The position numbers and the translations under genes are program-made. The notes under the pieces are model-generated. The model searched no databases, had not been told where the DNA came from, and saw only the letters and a list, made by a program, of their open reading frames with translations. DNA of 64,000 bases. Source: Pricia antarctica (lineage in GTDB: Bacteria > Bacteroidota > Bacteroidia > Flavobacteriales > Flavobacteriaceae). The DNA lies in the NCBI RefSeq assembly GCF_900101815.1, contig NZ_FNAO01000004.1, positions 372,001 through 436,000 of the forward strand, read 5' to 3'. Shown here piece after piece: positions 18,249-27,864 of this stretch (the stretch's first letter is position 1; each line of letters begins with the position of its first letter).

Positions 18249-21200
18249 TTAAAAATTAAGATTAAGGCCAACGCTGAAAATACGGGGTACCGGATATCCG
18301 GAAATATCGACACCTTGGCTCAGGTTTCCGCCGTCTCCGGTCCCATCAGGCTGTACGCTAATTTCGGGGTTGGGGCCACCCCAGTATTTGGTGAAGATAT
18401 ACACATTTTGGATGGAGCCATAGATGCGGGCGGATTTGAAAAATCGATCCACGCCATCAAGGGTATATCCTAGCGTAATGTTCCTAATATTGAAATAGGA
18501 AGCGTCCGCAATGAAACGGTCGTTTATCCAATCCCTTTCAATACCGGTAACATTCCCACCTCCGACGGTGGTTCCATAAAACCCCCTACCCGGATTTTCC
18601 ACCGATCGGAAACGATATTTCACATCGTTCACCAAATTGAACACGCCGTCAAGATTGGCCGTGCTGTACAAATGGCGGACCAGCAATTGGTTGCCTTGGG
18701 AACCTGTGCCTATTACCGAAAAATCAAAATTTCCGTATTTGATAGTGTTCGTTATACCGTACGTAAAGTCGGGAAACGGACTGCCCATAATGGCCCTGTC
18801 ATCGTCGTCTCCCCCATTGGTAATGATACCGTCACCGTTGAGGTCCAACAATTTTATGCTGCCCACGGTAGAACGACCGGGTACCTGGGGCGAACTGTCA
18901 AGATCTTGCTGATTTAAATAGACCCCATCGGAAAGATGGCCATAGAATTGGCCGAAGGGCTCGCCGACCTTGGTAATATGGAAACGACCGTAAACACGGT
19001 CAATACCTTCTGCCAAGGCTACAACCTCATTTCTATTGAACGAGATATTGGCATTGGTCGTCCATCGAAATTTTCCGGTAGTGTTTATGGTGTTCAGCGC
19101 AAATTCGTGACCCCAGAAATGAATTTCCCCAATATTATCGCTGAAGTTAGAGAAACCCGATTCTTGGGGTACTTGAACATTATATAATAAATTCGTAGTG
19201 TTCTTGGTGTAATAGTCGTACAAAAATGAAACTCTATCGTTGAACAAGCTTACATCAATACCGGCATCGAACTGTTTGGTCGTTTCCCAGCCCAAGTTAG
19301 GGTTTGCCAAGGAGGTCACCGCCGATCCGGGAGCAAGGTCGTTTCCAAAAGCGGCGTTCACAGTATTGTCGATAAGCGCATATTGGGTGTAATTACCAAT
19401 GTTATTGTTTCCTGTGACCCCGTAGCTGGCTCTAATTTTCAAAAGGGACACCGGTTCTACACTTTCCATAAAACCTTCATCGGAGATAATCCAACCGGCA
19501 GATACCGATGGAAAGGTACCCCAACGATTCTCGGAACCGAATCGCGATGAACCATCGCTACGTACCGATGCCGTAAACAAGTACCTGCCTTTATAGTTAT
19601 AGGTCAGTCTTGAAAGAAAGGAAACCAAACTCCATTCCTGCACTCTATCATAAGTACCGTTTCGATCAATGTTAGCGGCCCCTTGGATGGTTGGCAAACG
19701 GTCGTCGGCAAAATTACTGGCTTGTACCCTATTAAAATCCCTACGGAACTTTTGAAAGGTAAATCCTCCCAAAAGTGAAAAATTATGATCTCCAAAACTT
19801 TTGGTGTAGGTCGCCAAGTTTTCGTTCAGCCAAGAAAAATCGTTAGTATCTTCCCAAACTGCCCGCGAATCCGTAGGAATGGGAACGTTAATACTAGAAG
19901 TAGCCGTAGTAGGACTAAAAAGCTCGTACCTTGAATTATACAGCTCGGCATTCAAACTTGTTTTTATGATCAGACCCTCAATCGGTTCGTACTCCAAAAA
20001 GGCGTTGGTCAATAAATTAACATCTTTGGTTTCATTAACAATCTGTTTGGCCGAGGTAATCCAGTTGGCGTAGGAGAAAATGTTACCTGTTTCCGCGGGA
20101 AACCTATTAAACTCGGTCAAAGAACCATCAGGCTTGTAGATGGGCATGATGGGCCAGGTGTGTAAAGCGTTAAATAGAATTCCTGTTCCTCTTTCCCCAT
20201 CCGTTCTTGGCGTGTTATCTTTTATGTAGGAAGGTGCCACATTGAGACCGATTCGTATTTTATCGGATATTAGATAATCCATATTTGCCCGAAGCGAATA
20301 GCGGCGATAATCTGAATTTATGACGACTCCGTCTTGTTTAAAAAAGCCTGCCACCATGGAGCTACGAAGTTTTTCTTTGTTTGAGGTAATGGTCAGGTTA
20401 TAGTTTTGCACCGGTGCCGTTCTCAGCAGGGCATCATACCAGTCATTGGTCTTACCTTCATATTGCGATGGGTCCTGGAAAATTTCGGGAACTGGATCGC
20501 CTTGATCGGTATAGTACTCCTTTTTAAATTGAGCGAATTCAACGGCATCCATCATATCGATCCTGCCCCGCTGCGGTACCTGCTGAATTCCCGTGGAAGT
20601 GTTGAAGCTGATGTTAGTCTCACCGGGAACTCCCGTTTTAGTGGTAATTAAAACAACCCCGTTAGCAGCTCTAGAACCGTACAAAGAAGTAGACGCGGCA
20701 TCTTTAAGAACTGAAATATCTTGGATTTCATCAGGGTTTAAAGCACCTATTCCGCCAGTGATGGGGAAACCGTCTACAACATAGAGTGGGTCGCTACCTC
20801 CCGAAACAGATAACTGACCTCTTATACGTACCGACATACCCTGACCGGGTTTGCCTGTGGTTTGATTGATTTGAACCCCGGCCAGTTTACCTTGTAGTTT
20901 CTGTGTAACCTGTGAAACGGGAATGTCCGCCAGCTCTTGAGCATCAATTGTCTGTACCGCGCCCGTTACCTGTCGTTTAATTTGGGTACCATACCCCACC
21001 AGCACCACTTCGTCTAGCGCAGTCGCATCTTCTGCCATGGAGATGTCAATCTGTGTTTTACCGTTCACCGGCACTTCTTGCATCGCAAACCCGACATAGG
21101 TAAATACCAAGGTGGCGTTATCCCCGGAAACGGAAATGCTGTATTTGCCATCAAAATCGGTAACCACTCCATTCGTAGTTCCTTTTTCGACCACATTGAC

Positions 21201-21335
21201 ACCGGGAAGGCCCAAACTGTCATCTGCCGAGGTGATAGTGCCGGTAATAGTCTTGTCCTGTGCATGCGCCGGTAACCACAGGAGCAAGGCAAAAACAACG
21301 CATAGTGTTTTTAGACTCGTGTAGATTTTTTTCAT
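18249..21335 (-). CDS. SusC-like TonB-dependent transporter (SusC-1)
   Basis: 1028 residues. Signal peptide (about 1-25, ending PAHAQ), then a carboxypeptidase-D-like plug extension (ITGTITSADDSLGLPGVNV), the TonB box region ending LDEVVLVGYGTQ, the plug (LQGKLAGVQINQTTGKPG, LYVVDGFPI, EIQDISVLKDAASTSLYGSRA) and a 22-strand barrel ending VGLNLNF. It imports glycan fragments with SusD-1. It heads a five-gene operon (SusC, SusD, heme protein, FG-GAP, DUF1080). The promoter at 21401-21408 with regulon site C indicates control with the sulfatase and rhamnose units. Confidence 0.96.
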   Translation of the reverse strand: MKKIYTSLKTLCVVFALLLWLPAHAQDKTITGTITSADDSLGLPGVNVVEKGTTNGVVTDFDGKYSISVSGDNATLVFTYVGFAMQEVPVNGKTQIDISMAEDATALDEVVLVGYGTQIKRQVTGAVQTIDAQELADIPVSQVTQKLQGKLAGVQINQTTGKPGQGMSVRIRGQLSVSGGSDPLYVVDGFPITGGIGALNPDEIQDISVLKDAASTSLYGSRAANGVVLITTKTGVPGETNISFNTSTGIQQVPQRGRIDMMDAVEFAQFKKEYYTDQGDPVPEIFQDPSQYEGKTNDWYDALLRTAPVQNYNLTITSNKEKLRSSMVAGFFKQDGVVINSDYRRYSLRANMDYLISDKIRIGLNVAPSYIKDNTPRTDGERGTGILFNALHTWPIMPIYKPDGSLTEFNRFPAETGNIFSYANWITSAKQIVNETKDVNLLTNAFLEYEPIEGLIIKTSLNAELYNSRYELFSPTTATSSINVPIPTDSRAVWEDTNDFSWLNENLATYTKSFGDHNFSLLGGFTFQKFRRDFNRVQASNFADDRLPTIQGAANIDRNGTYDRVQEWSLVSFLSRLTYNYKGRYLFTASVRSDGSSRFGSENRWGTFPSVSAGWIISDEGFMESVEPVSLLKIRASYGVTGNNNIGNYTQYALIDNTVNAAFGNDLAPGSAVTSLANPNLGWETTKQFDAGIDVSLFNDRVSFLYDYYTKNTTNLLYNVQVPQESGFSNFSDNIGEIHFWGHEFALNTINTTGKFRWTTNANISFNRNEVVALAEGIDRVYGRFHITKVGEPFGQFYGHLSDGVYLNQQDLDSSPQVPGRSTVGSIKLLDLNGDGIITNGGDDDDRAIMGSPFPDFTYGITNTIKYGNFDFSVIGTGSQGNQLLVRHLYSTANLDGVFNLVNDVKYRFRSVENPGRGFYGTTVGGGNVTGIERDWINDRFIADASYFNIRNITLGYTLDGVDRFFKSARIYGSIQNVYIFTKYWGGPNPEISVQPDGTGDGGNLSQGVDISGYPVPRIFSVGLNLNF

Positions 21336-21400
21336 AATAGTGTTCAGTAATTAGGTTAGAAATCCTTTTTTATTGAAATAAAAATTTATTGGATTAAGTT

Positions 21401-21408
21401 CAAATATA
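21401..21408 (-). promoter_or_regulatory. -7 box for SusC-1 operon
   Basis: Minus strand TATATTTG, perfect match to TAnnTTTG, 66 bp before the ATG and exactly 21 bp after site C. Confidence 0.65.
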
Positions 21409-21429
21409 TTCGACCAATTGAAACTTCGC

Positions 21430-21447
21430 ATCCTGTACTGTCCTGTT
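21430..21447 (-). promoter_or_regulatory. 18-bp regulon element, site C
   Basis: Minus strand aacaggacagtacaggat. It is identical to orphan site B on the plus strand at 11663-11680, 10 kb away, which argues for selection on the sequence. It points to the SusC-1 operon. Confidence 0.65.
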
Positions 21448-21763
21448 AAAATTTTAAGGAACAAGAAAGATGGAGAAACAAATAAGCCAAATCACCCCCC
21501 TTATTTGTCTCTCAACGACAGTTTTACCGGTCCTAATAATCCAGAAGGCATCAAGGGAGATGCTGAAAGCAAAATATTAGGACTCTTTGACACTAAGCCT
21601 GAAACCGGCTTTCTTACCCTTTTTTCGTCTTTCTTCGATATTTTTTGCCAAGGTAGCTCGCTATGTTTGGCGAAAACCGCTCTAAAATCTGAAAACCTTC
21701 CTGCCAACGGGCAGAATTAATGAAATGATCCGTGACTTCTGTTTAGTGCTAACAGGCTCTGGT
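21448..21763. other. Intergenic stretch without recognised gene
   Basis: 316 bp between the SusC-1 promoter element and the end of the GntR-type regulator gene. Both strands contain short open frames (up to about 100 codons from a TTG) but none has a ribosome site, family signature or coding-like composition that I can recognise. It may be gene debris or a dispersed noncoding element. Confidence 0.5.
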
Positions 21764-22810
21764 TTACAGCGATTCCCTATCGATAAAATTAAACGGATTC
21801 TTTACCTTCCCCTTGGTTTTATCCAAAATCATACGCGCTGCAGTCTCGCCCATCATTTTAAAATCCGTAGAAATACAGGTAATGCCCAAGAGTTCCTTTA
21901 GAGGCGTATCGTTATAGGATATTACCCCGATATCACCGCCCAAAGAAAATTCCTTTTCGCGGATCTGGTTGACCAAATTGACAAGATCAGATTCCTCTAT
22001 CGTGATAAAAAGATCTCCCTTTTTAAGGATGATATCGTCGTAAATCTCTTCGAGTATCTCAAAATCAAGGGAGAATTCAAGGCAAAATTTTCGAAATCCG
22101 TGTAAAATCCTTCTCGGATAGGGATAAACCGAGTTTTCAGGATAGACCAAAAACAATTTTTCGTACTTCTTAATTTTTTGCAGCCCGTGCTGTAATGCAT
22201 TGTAGATATCATTCTCAAAGTCCTGATAAATTTCGATAAAGGCCTTTTCAATGGCCAGTTTGTTATTGTCCATGATTACCAATTTATCCTTCGCGATTTT
22301 ATTGATGGCCGTTACCACCTCGTCCGTATAACTAATATGCTTCAGGTCTTCGGTCTTGAAATGAGGCATGATGATGTAATAGTCATAGGCATTCCTGTTT
22401 TTTTCCAGCAGATTTAGGAACAAAGAATTGTCACAATGGTAGATATGCAGGTCGGTGTGCGAATTACCGCCGATACTATTTACAAAGCTGTTGTAGATAC
22501 GCATCTTGTACGTGCTCAACTTATTAATCATAAATAGGATGTTAACTTTCGATAGCAACTTCGTACGGGTAATATAATAGCCTTTTCCCCTGATGGAAGT
22601 GATTATCTGTCGCTCTTTTAGGATGGAATATGCTTTTTCAACGGTATCTCTCGAAAGTAGATATTCTTCGCTGAAACTATTGATAGAGGGTATTTTTTGA
22701 TCTATGTTCAGCTTGCCGACCGAAATATTATGGATGATAGAGTCAACGATTTGCCTATATTTAGGAATTCTCGATTGACCGTCGATTTCTACATACTTAA
22801 AAATGTCCAT
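21764..22810 (-). CDS. GntR-type regulator with sugar-binding (LacI-like) sensor domain
   Basis: 348 residues from the ATG at 22810, which begins MDIFKYVEIDGQSRIPKYRQ, the usual start of the winged helix; an upstream in-frame extension lacks family residues. Residues 1-75 are the GntR DNA-binding domain (SINSFSEEYLLSRDTVEKAY, then IRGKGYYIT). Residues of about 90-348 resemble a periplasmic-binding-protein sensor (DYYIIMPHF, GDIGVISYND, TDFKMMGETAARMIL). It is divergent from the rhamnose operon with regulon site A in the gap. It is the best candidate to bind the 18-bp element and respond to L-rhamnose or a catabolite. This assignment is from position, not proof. Confidence 0.85.
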   Translation of the reverse strand: MDIFKYVEIDGQSRIPKYRQIVDSIIHNISVGKLNIDQKIPSINSFSEEYLLSRDTVEKAYSILKERQIITSIRGKGYYITRTKLLSKVNILFMINKLSTYKMRIYNSFVNSIGGNSHTDLHIYHCDNSLFLNLLEKNRNAYDYYIIMPHFKTEDLKHISYTDEVVTAINKIAKDKLVIMDNNKLAIEKAFIEIYQDFENDIYNALQHGLQKIKKYEKLFLVYPENSVYPYPRRILHGFRKFCLEFSLDFEILEEIYDDIILKKGDLFITIEESDLVNLVNQIREKEFSLGGDIGVISYNDTPLKELLGITCISTDFKMMGETAARMILDKTKGKVKNPFNFIDRESL

Positions 22811-22882
22811 GGTTCTCGTCTTAGGAATCGGTAAGGTAACGAACTCTTTTAAAATAATGCATTCTCCCTTTATTTTACGATT

Positions 22883-22900
22883 ACAGTACAGTACAGGATA
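22883..22900 (+). promoter_or_regulatory. 18-bp regulon element, site A
   Basis: Plus strand tacagtacagtacaggat, in the gap between the GntR-type regulator and the rhamnose operon. It lies 21 bp before a TATTTTAG box and 56 bp before the operon's first ATG. It could also affect the regulator's own promoter on the other strand. Confidence 0.65.
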
Positions 22901-22921
22901 CAAACCTTAATTTCACATCTT

Positions 22922-22929
22922 ATTTTAGC
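22922..22929 (+). promoter_or_regulatory. -7-like box for rhamnose operon
   Basis: TATTTTAG, one mismatch to TAnnTTTG, beginning 21 bp after the end of site A. The predicted leader is only about 20 nt. Confidence 0.5.
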
Positions 22930-22956
22930 GGAAAGAAAAAAAATTAAATTAGCATT

Positions 22957-25062
22957 ATGGGCAATACGGTCAAACAATTCAATTACGTAGACTACTTATG
23001 GGATGAAAAGAAAGCGGCAGAACTGGGCAACGATCAGGTCGAGCTGTTTTTATACCGCTCCAATATACTTGGTGCCGATCTGAGGATAACCAATTATGGG
23101 GGCGGAAACACAAGTTGCAAGACCATAGAAAAAGACCCCTTGACCAATGCCGAAGTTGAGGTGATGTGGATAAAAGGTTCCGGTGGCGATATCGGCACCT
23201 TGACCAAAAAAGGGATTGCGGGATTGTACACCGAACGCCTCCGCAACCTGAAGGATGTCTACGGGGGCCTTGAAGATGAAGACCGCATGGTCGGCCTTTT
23301 CAACCATTGTATTTATGATTTGGAGAGTAAGGCACCATCGATCGATACGCCATTACACGGCTTACTTCCTTTTAAACATATAGATCACCTGCACCCCGAT
23401 GCCTTAATTGCAGTGGCCGCTGCGAAGGATAGTGAAAAAGTGACCAAAGAAATTTGGGGCGATACGATGGGATGGGTGCCTTGGCAACGTCCCGGTTTTG
23501 ATTTGGGACTGCAATTGGAAAAATGTTTGAACGATAATCCCGGTATCCGGGGTATCGTTCTGGGCAGTCACGGCCTGTTTACTTGGGGCGACACTTCCTA
23601 TGAATGTTATATGAACAGTTTGGAGGTCATCGAAACGGCATCCGAATATGTCGCAAAAAGAATCGAAGAAAACGCTAGTGTTTTTGGAGGCAAAAAAATC
23701 GAAAGCCTGCCACAAAAAGAACGTAAGGAAAAAGCGGCGCAGCTTATACCCATATTACGTGGACTCTGTTCCGCTGAAAATAGGATGATCGGCCATTTTA
23801 ACGATAGTGATACGGTGCTGGAATTTATCAACAGCAACGATATGCAACGCTTGGCGCCCATGGGCACTTCTTGCCCCGATCACTTTCTACGCACGAAAAT
23901 CCAGCCGTTGGTACTCGAACTTGATGCCAACGCCGACCTTTCTAATACCGATGCGGTTTTGAAGCAACTAAAACCGGCTTTTGAAAAGTATAAAAAGGAG
24001 TATGCGGACTATTATTCTTCCCATAAACACCCGAACAGTCCCGCCATGCGCGATGCCAGTCCCGTAATCATCATCTATCCAGGAGTCGGCATGTTCAGTT
24101 TTGCAAAAAACAAACAGACGACTCGGGTCGCCAATGAATTTTATGTCAACGCCATCAATGTGATGCGCGGTGCCGAGGCGATTACCGAATACACATCTTT
24201 ACCGAGACAAGAAGCCTTTGATATCGAATATTGGTTGCTGGAAGAGGCCAAGCTACAACGCCAGCCCCAGGAACAACCCTTGTCCCGAAAAGTAGCTTTG
24301 GTTACAGGTGCAGGTGGCGGAATCGGAAAGGCCATCGCTGATAAACTGGCCGAAGAGGGTGCTAACGTGGTACTTACGGATATTGCCGAAGACCGTTTGC
24401 AGGAAGCCCTGAAAACCTTCGGAAAGGATACCGCCAGCTATGCCGTCTGCGATGTGACCCAAAACGAATCGATTGCCGATGCGTTCAAAAAGGCCTGTCT
24501 CGATTTTGGAGGCGTCGATATCGTTGTGCATAGTGCGGGACTCGCCATCTCAAAACCGCTCGAGGAAACCACTGAAAAAGATTGGGACCTGCTGCAGAAC
24601 GTGCTCGTGAAGGGTCAATTCGAACTCGCCAAACAGGCCGTTGCTATCATGCGCAAGCAGGATTTGGGAGGGGATTTCATCAGTATCGCCAGTAAAAACG
24701 GACTCGTATCCGGCCCAAATAACGTGGGCTACGGCACCGCCAAAGCGGCGCAGCAGCACATGGCGCGTCTCTTGGCCGCCGAACTGGGCGGGGATAAGAT
24801 CCGCGTGAACACGGTAAACCCCGACGGCGTTATCGTCGGCAGTAAGATTTGGGAAGGGGATTGGGCCGAAGGCCGGGCCAAGGCCTATGGTATTACCGTT
24901 GAGGAACTCCCCGCACACTACGCCAAAAGAAACCTATTAAATGAAATTATTTATCCCGAAGATATCGCCAACGGGGTTTTTGCCTTGGTCGGTATTTTAG
25001 ATAAAAGCACCGGAAATATTATCAATGTGGATGGTGGAATGGCGAATGCTTTTGTACGGTAA
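22957..25062 (+). CDS. rhaEW: Bifunctional L-rhamnulose-1-phosphate aldolase / L-lactaldehyde dehydrogenase (RhaEW type)
   Basis: 701 residues. About 1-435 is a class II aldolase/adducin domain (NYGGGNTSCKTIEKDP, VMWIKGSGGDIGTL, GLFNHCIYDLE, LGSHGLFTWGDT with zinc-type histidines). About 440-701 is a short-chain dehydrogenase (VTGAGGGIGKAIADKL near 448; catalytic Tyr592 and Lys596 in YGTAK; INVDGGMANAF at the end). The aldolase splits rhamnulose-1-phosphate to DHAP and L-lactaldehyde; the second domain oxidises the latter to L-lactate. The length and domain order fit the known fused enzyme (relative of B. subtilis YuxG). First gene of the operon and directly after regulon site A. Confidence 0.93.
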   Translation: MGNTVKQFNYVDYLWDEKKAAELGNDQVELFLYRSNILGADLRITNYGGGNTSCKTIEKDPLTNAEVEVMWIKGSGGDIGTLTKKGIAGLYTERLRNLKDVYGGLEDEDRMVGLFNHCIYDLESKAPSIDTPLHGLLPFKHIDHLHPDALIAVAAAKDSEKVTKEIWGDTMGWVPWQRPGFDLGLQLEKCLNDNPGIRGIVLGSHGLFTWGDTSYECYMNSLEVIETASEYVAKRIEENASVFGGKKIESLPQKERKEKAAQLIPILRGLCSAENRMIGHFNDSDTVLEFINSNDMQRLAPMGTSCPDHFLRTKIQPLVLELDANADLSNTDAVLKQLKPAFEKYKKEYADYYSSHKHPNSPAMRDASPVIIIYPGVGMFSFAKNKQTTRVANEFYVNAINVMRGAEAITEYTSLPRQEAFDIEYWLLEEAKLQRQPQEQPLSRKVALVTGAGGGIGKAIADKLAEEGANVVLTDIAEDRLQEALKTFGKDTASYAVCDVTQNESIADAFKKACLDFGGVDIVVHSAGLAISKPLEETTEKDWDLLQNVLVKGQFELAKQAVAIMRKQDLGGDFISIASKNGLVSGPNNVGYGTAKAAQQHMARLLAAELGGDKIRVNTVNPDGVIVGSKIWEGDWAEGRAKAYGITVEELPAHYAKRNLLNEIIYPEDIANGVFALVGILDKSTGNIINVDGGMANAFVR

Positions 25063-25173
25063 TTTATTAATGTCTGGCATATTTCCGGGCTGTTTGGAGC
25101 AATAAAATCTAACTTGACTGCTCTATTCCAAATAGGATAACAGGACAACATGGATAAGAACAGGCTAAAATGA

Positions 25174-26460
25174 ATGTATATGAAAATAGACAAACAACAT
25201 ATAGAAGAAAGGAACCAACAATCCCTTGACGACCACCTTGAAAGTTTCGATTATATCGCGAACCGATTGACCAAAAACGGAATCGAGGTCGAGAATGTCG
25301 TTCAAAAACTGGCGGATTTCCAAGTCGCCATCCCCAGTTGGGCCTTAGGCGCTGGCGGTACACGCTTCGGTCGCTTCGGCTTTCAGGGCGAACCGGGTAC
25401 TCTAGAACAAAAAATAGATGATGTCGGTGCCATTCATGCGCTGACCCAGACTGCAGGTGCCATTTCCCTACATATTCCTTGGGACGTTCCGAAAGATTAT
25501 ACCGCCATAAAAGAATTGGCACAATCTCATCAAATCAGTTTTGATGCGGTCAACTCAAACACTTTTCAAGATCAGAAAAATACCACAAAAAGCTATAAGT
25601 TCGGCTCCCTGAGCAATATCGATGAAGCAATTCGGGAACAAGCGGTCGAGCATAACAACGAAGTTATCAAAATCGGGAATAAACTGGGTTCAAAGAGCCT
25701 TACCGTTTGGTTGGCGGACGGAGCTTCTTTTCCGGGGCAGACCAATTTTCAATCCGCTTTAAAGCAAACACAGAAAAGTTTACAGGAAATTTATGCCAGC
25801 CTACCTGAAGACTGGAAACTTTTTATCGAATACAAACCCTACGAACCCAACTTTTACAGTACGGTAATCCAAGATTGGGGTACCTCCTTTATGTTGGCGA
25901 ACGAATGTGGCGAAAAGGCCTATACTTTGGTAGACCTTGGCCATCACCTGCCCAATACGAACATCGAGCAAATCGTATCGACATTGATGATGAAAGGTAA
26001 ACTCGGCGGATTCCATTTTAACGACAGCAAATACGGCGATGACGACCTGACCGTGGGCAGCGTAAAACCCTATGCGCTTTTCCTAATTTTCAACGCCTTG
26101 GTCTATGGAATGGAGAACAACCCCCAGAACCCCTACCCTGCTTGGATGATCGATGCCAGCCACAATATCAAAGATCCTTTGGAAGATATTATACAGTCTT
26201 TGGAGGCCATTCAAGAGGCATATGCCAAAGCTTTGCTAGTTGACCAAAAGGCATTGAACGAAGCGCAGCAAAATCACGACGTGGTCAAATGCCAAGAAAT
26301 TCTTCAGGACGCCCATCGAACCGATGTCCGGCCTTTATTGCAAAAAGCCAGGTTGCAAAACGGGGGGGCCTTACATCCGCTGAAAACCTATCGCTCGTTG
26401 GGTATACGAAAACAATTAGTTGCTGAGCGAGGTGCAAATTCCGTAGCTACCGGACTTTAA
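25174..26460 (+). CDS. rhaI: L-rhamnose isomerase (RhaI-type TIM-barrel sugar isomerase)
   Basis: 428 residues. It has the xylose-isomerase-like TIM barrel of the Pseudomonas/Bacillus-type rhamnose isomerase rather than the enterobacterial RhaA. Visible features are IPSWALGAGGTRFGRFG, LFIEYKPYEPNFYSTV (metal Glu), LVDLGHHLPNTNIEQIV, GFHFNDSKYGDDDLTVG (metal His/Asp) and the C-terminal LGIRKQLVAERGA. It converts L-rhamnose to L-rhamnulose. ATGs at 25174 and 25180 are both possible starts. It is 111 bp after the aldolase gene and 24 bp before the kinase gene. Confidence 0.92.
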   Translation: MYMKIDKQHIEERNQQSLDDHLESFDYIANRLTKNGIEVENVVQKLADFQVAIPSWALGAGGTRFGRFGFQGEPGTLEQKIDDVGAIHALTQTAGAISLHIPWDVPKDYTAIKELAQSHQISFDAVNSNTFQDQKNTTKSYKFGSLSNIDEAIREQAVEHNNEVIKIGNKLGSKSLTVWLADGASFPGQTNFQSALKQTQKSLQEIYASLPEDWKLFIEYKPYEPNFYSTVIQDWGTSFMLANECGEKAYTLVDLGHHLPNTNIEQIVSTLMMKGKLGGFHFNDSKYGDDDLTVGSVKPYALFLIFNALVYGMENNPQNPYPAWMIDASHNIKDPLEDIIQSLEAIQEAYAKALLVDQKALNEAQQNHDVVKCQEILQDAHRTDVRPLLQKARLQNGGALHPLKTYRSLGIRKQLVAERGANSVATGL

Positions 26461-26484
26461 AAATAGGACTATAGGAACACTACT

Positions 26485-27864
26485 ATGCAAGAGGTAACCG
26501 CCATATTCGACATCGGCAAGACCAACAAAAAGTTCTTTCTTTTTGATTCGGAGTATCAAGAGGTGTATCGGGAATATATGCGTTTTGACCTGATCGAGGA
26601 CGAAGATGGCCATCCTACAGAAGACCTGAAATCCCTACAAGTTTGGCTAAAGGAAGTTTTCGATCGGATTCTGACCTCCAAGAAATTCAACATTACGGCC
26701 ATCAACTTTTCTACTTATGGTGCCAGTTTTGTCCATTTGGATGAAAACGGGAAGGTATTGACACCCCTTTACAGCTATACAAAACCATTGGATGAAGCAT
26801 TGATAGCATCCTTCTATACCAAATATGGTCCGGAAACCAAATTCTCGACCCATACCGGATCGTCGAATTCGGGAATGTTAAATTCAGGCATGCAGCTGTA
26901 CTGGCTGAAGCATAACCGACCTGAAATTTTTAAAAAGATAGCCTTTTCATTACATCTTCCACAGTACATCAGCTATTTGTTTACAGGTATTCCCATCAGC
27001 GAGTATACGAGTATCGGCTGTCATACCGCGCTGTGGGATTACGGTAAAAAGGACTATCACGAATGGGTCTATAAAGAGGGTATCCACCACATCCTCCCTC
27101 CTATCGTTTCCACGGAAACCAGCATCAATATGAACTATAACGGCAACCATATTAAAATCGGTGTCGGTATTCATGATAGTTCGGCGGCACTTCTGCCCTA
27201 CTTGCGCAGCATTAAAGAAAAATTTATCCTGATTTCCACCGGTACCTGGAGCATAGCTTTCAACCCGTTTACCGAAACGGCGCTTTCTGAAAATGAAATG
27301 CAAAATAACTGTATCAACTATATGCGGATCAATGGAAAAGCGGTGAAGGCCAGCCGGATATTTTTGGGCAACGAATATAGCCTTCAAGTGTCGGCACTAT
27401 CCAAAAAATACAATGTCCCAGACGATTCCCATAAGACGGTGGCCTTCGATGATGAGGTATTTTACGAAATCATAAAGGATTTTGAATACGCCTTTCGATG
27501 GATAAGTATCAACGATAAAAACATGCCCGTCGAGACCCATTTTAAATTCGATCGGTTCGAACATGCCTACCATCAGTTGATGATAGAACTGGTCTTGATT
27601 CAAGTGGAAAGCATCAAGATTGCAGCCGGTGGAGATCACATCGAAAAATTATATATCGACGGCGGTTTCAGTGATAACGATGTTTATATTAAATTGGTCT
27701 CGCATTACTTAAGAAATATGGAGCTACGTACGACGGATTCGTCTTTAGGATCGGCATTGGGTGCCGCTATTGCAATCTCGGATACGAAACTGAACTCCAA
27801 ATTTTTAAAAAAGAACTATTCGTTAAAAAAACACATTCCGATTATTCTTAATGAAATCATTTAG
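26485..27864 (+). CDS. rhaB: FGGY-family carbohydrate kinase, probable L-rhamnulokinase
   Basis: 459 residues. The FGGY actin-like fold is shown by the phosphate-binding AIFDIGKTNKKFFLFD at the N-terminus, INFSTYGASFVHLD, SIGCHTALWDY, the second phosphate loop LISTGTWSIAFNPF and the adenosine motif YIDGGFSDNDVYIKLV. In the rhamnose pathway it phosphorylates L-rhamnulose to the 1-phosphate consumed by RhaEW. The position between isomerase and lactate-oxidase-like genes supports this. The last two codons merge with a dispersed repeat. Confidence 0.88.
   Translation: MQEVTAIFDIGKTNKKFFLFDSEYQEVYREYMRFDLIEDEDGHPTEDLKSLQVWLKEVFDRILTSKKFNITAINFSTYGASFVHLDENGKVLTPLYSYTKPLDEALIASFYTKYGPETKFSTHTGSSNSGMLNSGMQLYWLKHNRPEIFKKIAFSLHLPQYISYLFTGIPISEYTSIGCHTALWDYGKKDYHEWVYKEGIHHILPPIVSTETSINMNYNGNHIKIGVGIHDSSAALLPYLRSIKEKFILISTGTWSIAFNPFTETALSENEMQNNCINYMRINGKAVKASRIFLGNEYSLQVSALSKKYNVPDDSHKTVAFDDEVFYEIIKDFEYAFRWISINDKNMPVETHFKFDRFEHAYHQLMIELVLIQVESIKIAAGGDHIEKLYIDGGFSDNDVYIKLVSHYLRNMELRTTDSSLGSALGAAIAISDTKLNSKFLKKNYSLKKHIPIILNEII

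Noticed and set aside
21418-21720. 100-codon plus-strand frame and 68-codon minus-strand frame as genes
   Set aside because: TTG start or no ribosome site, no recognisable domain, and the plus frame begins just upstream of the SusC-1 regulon element.
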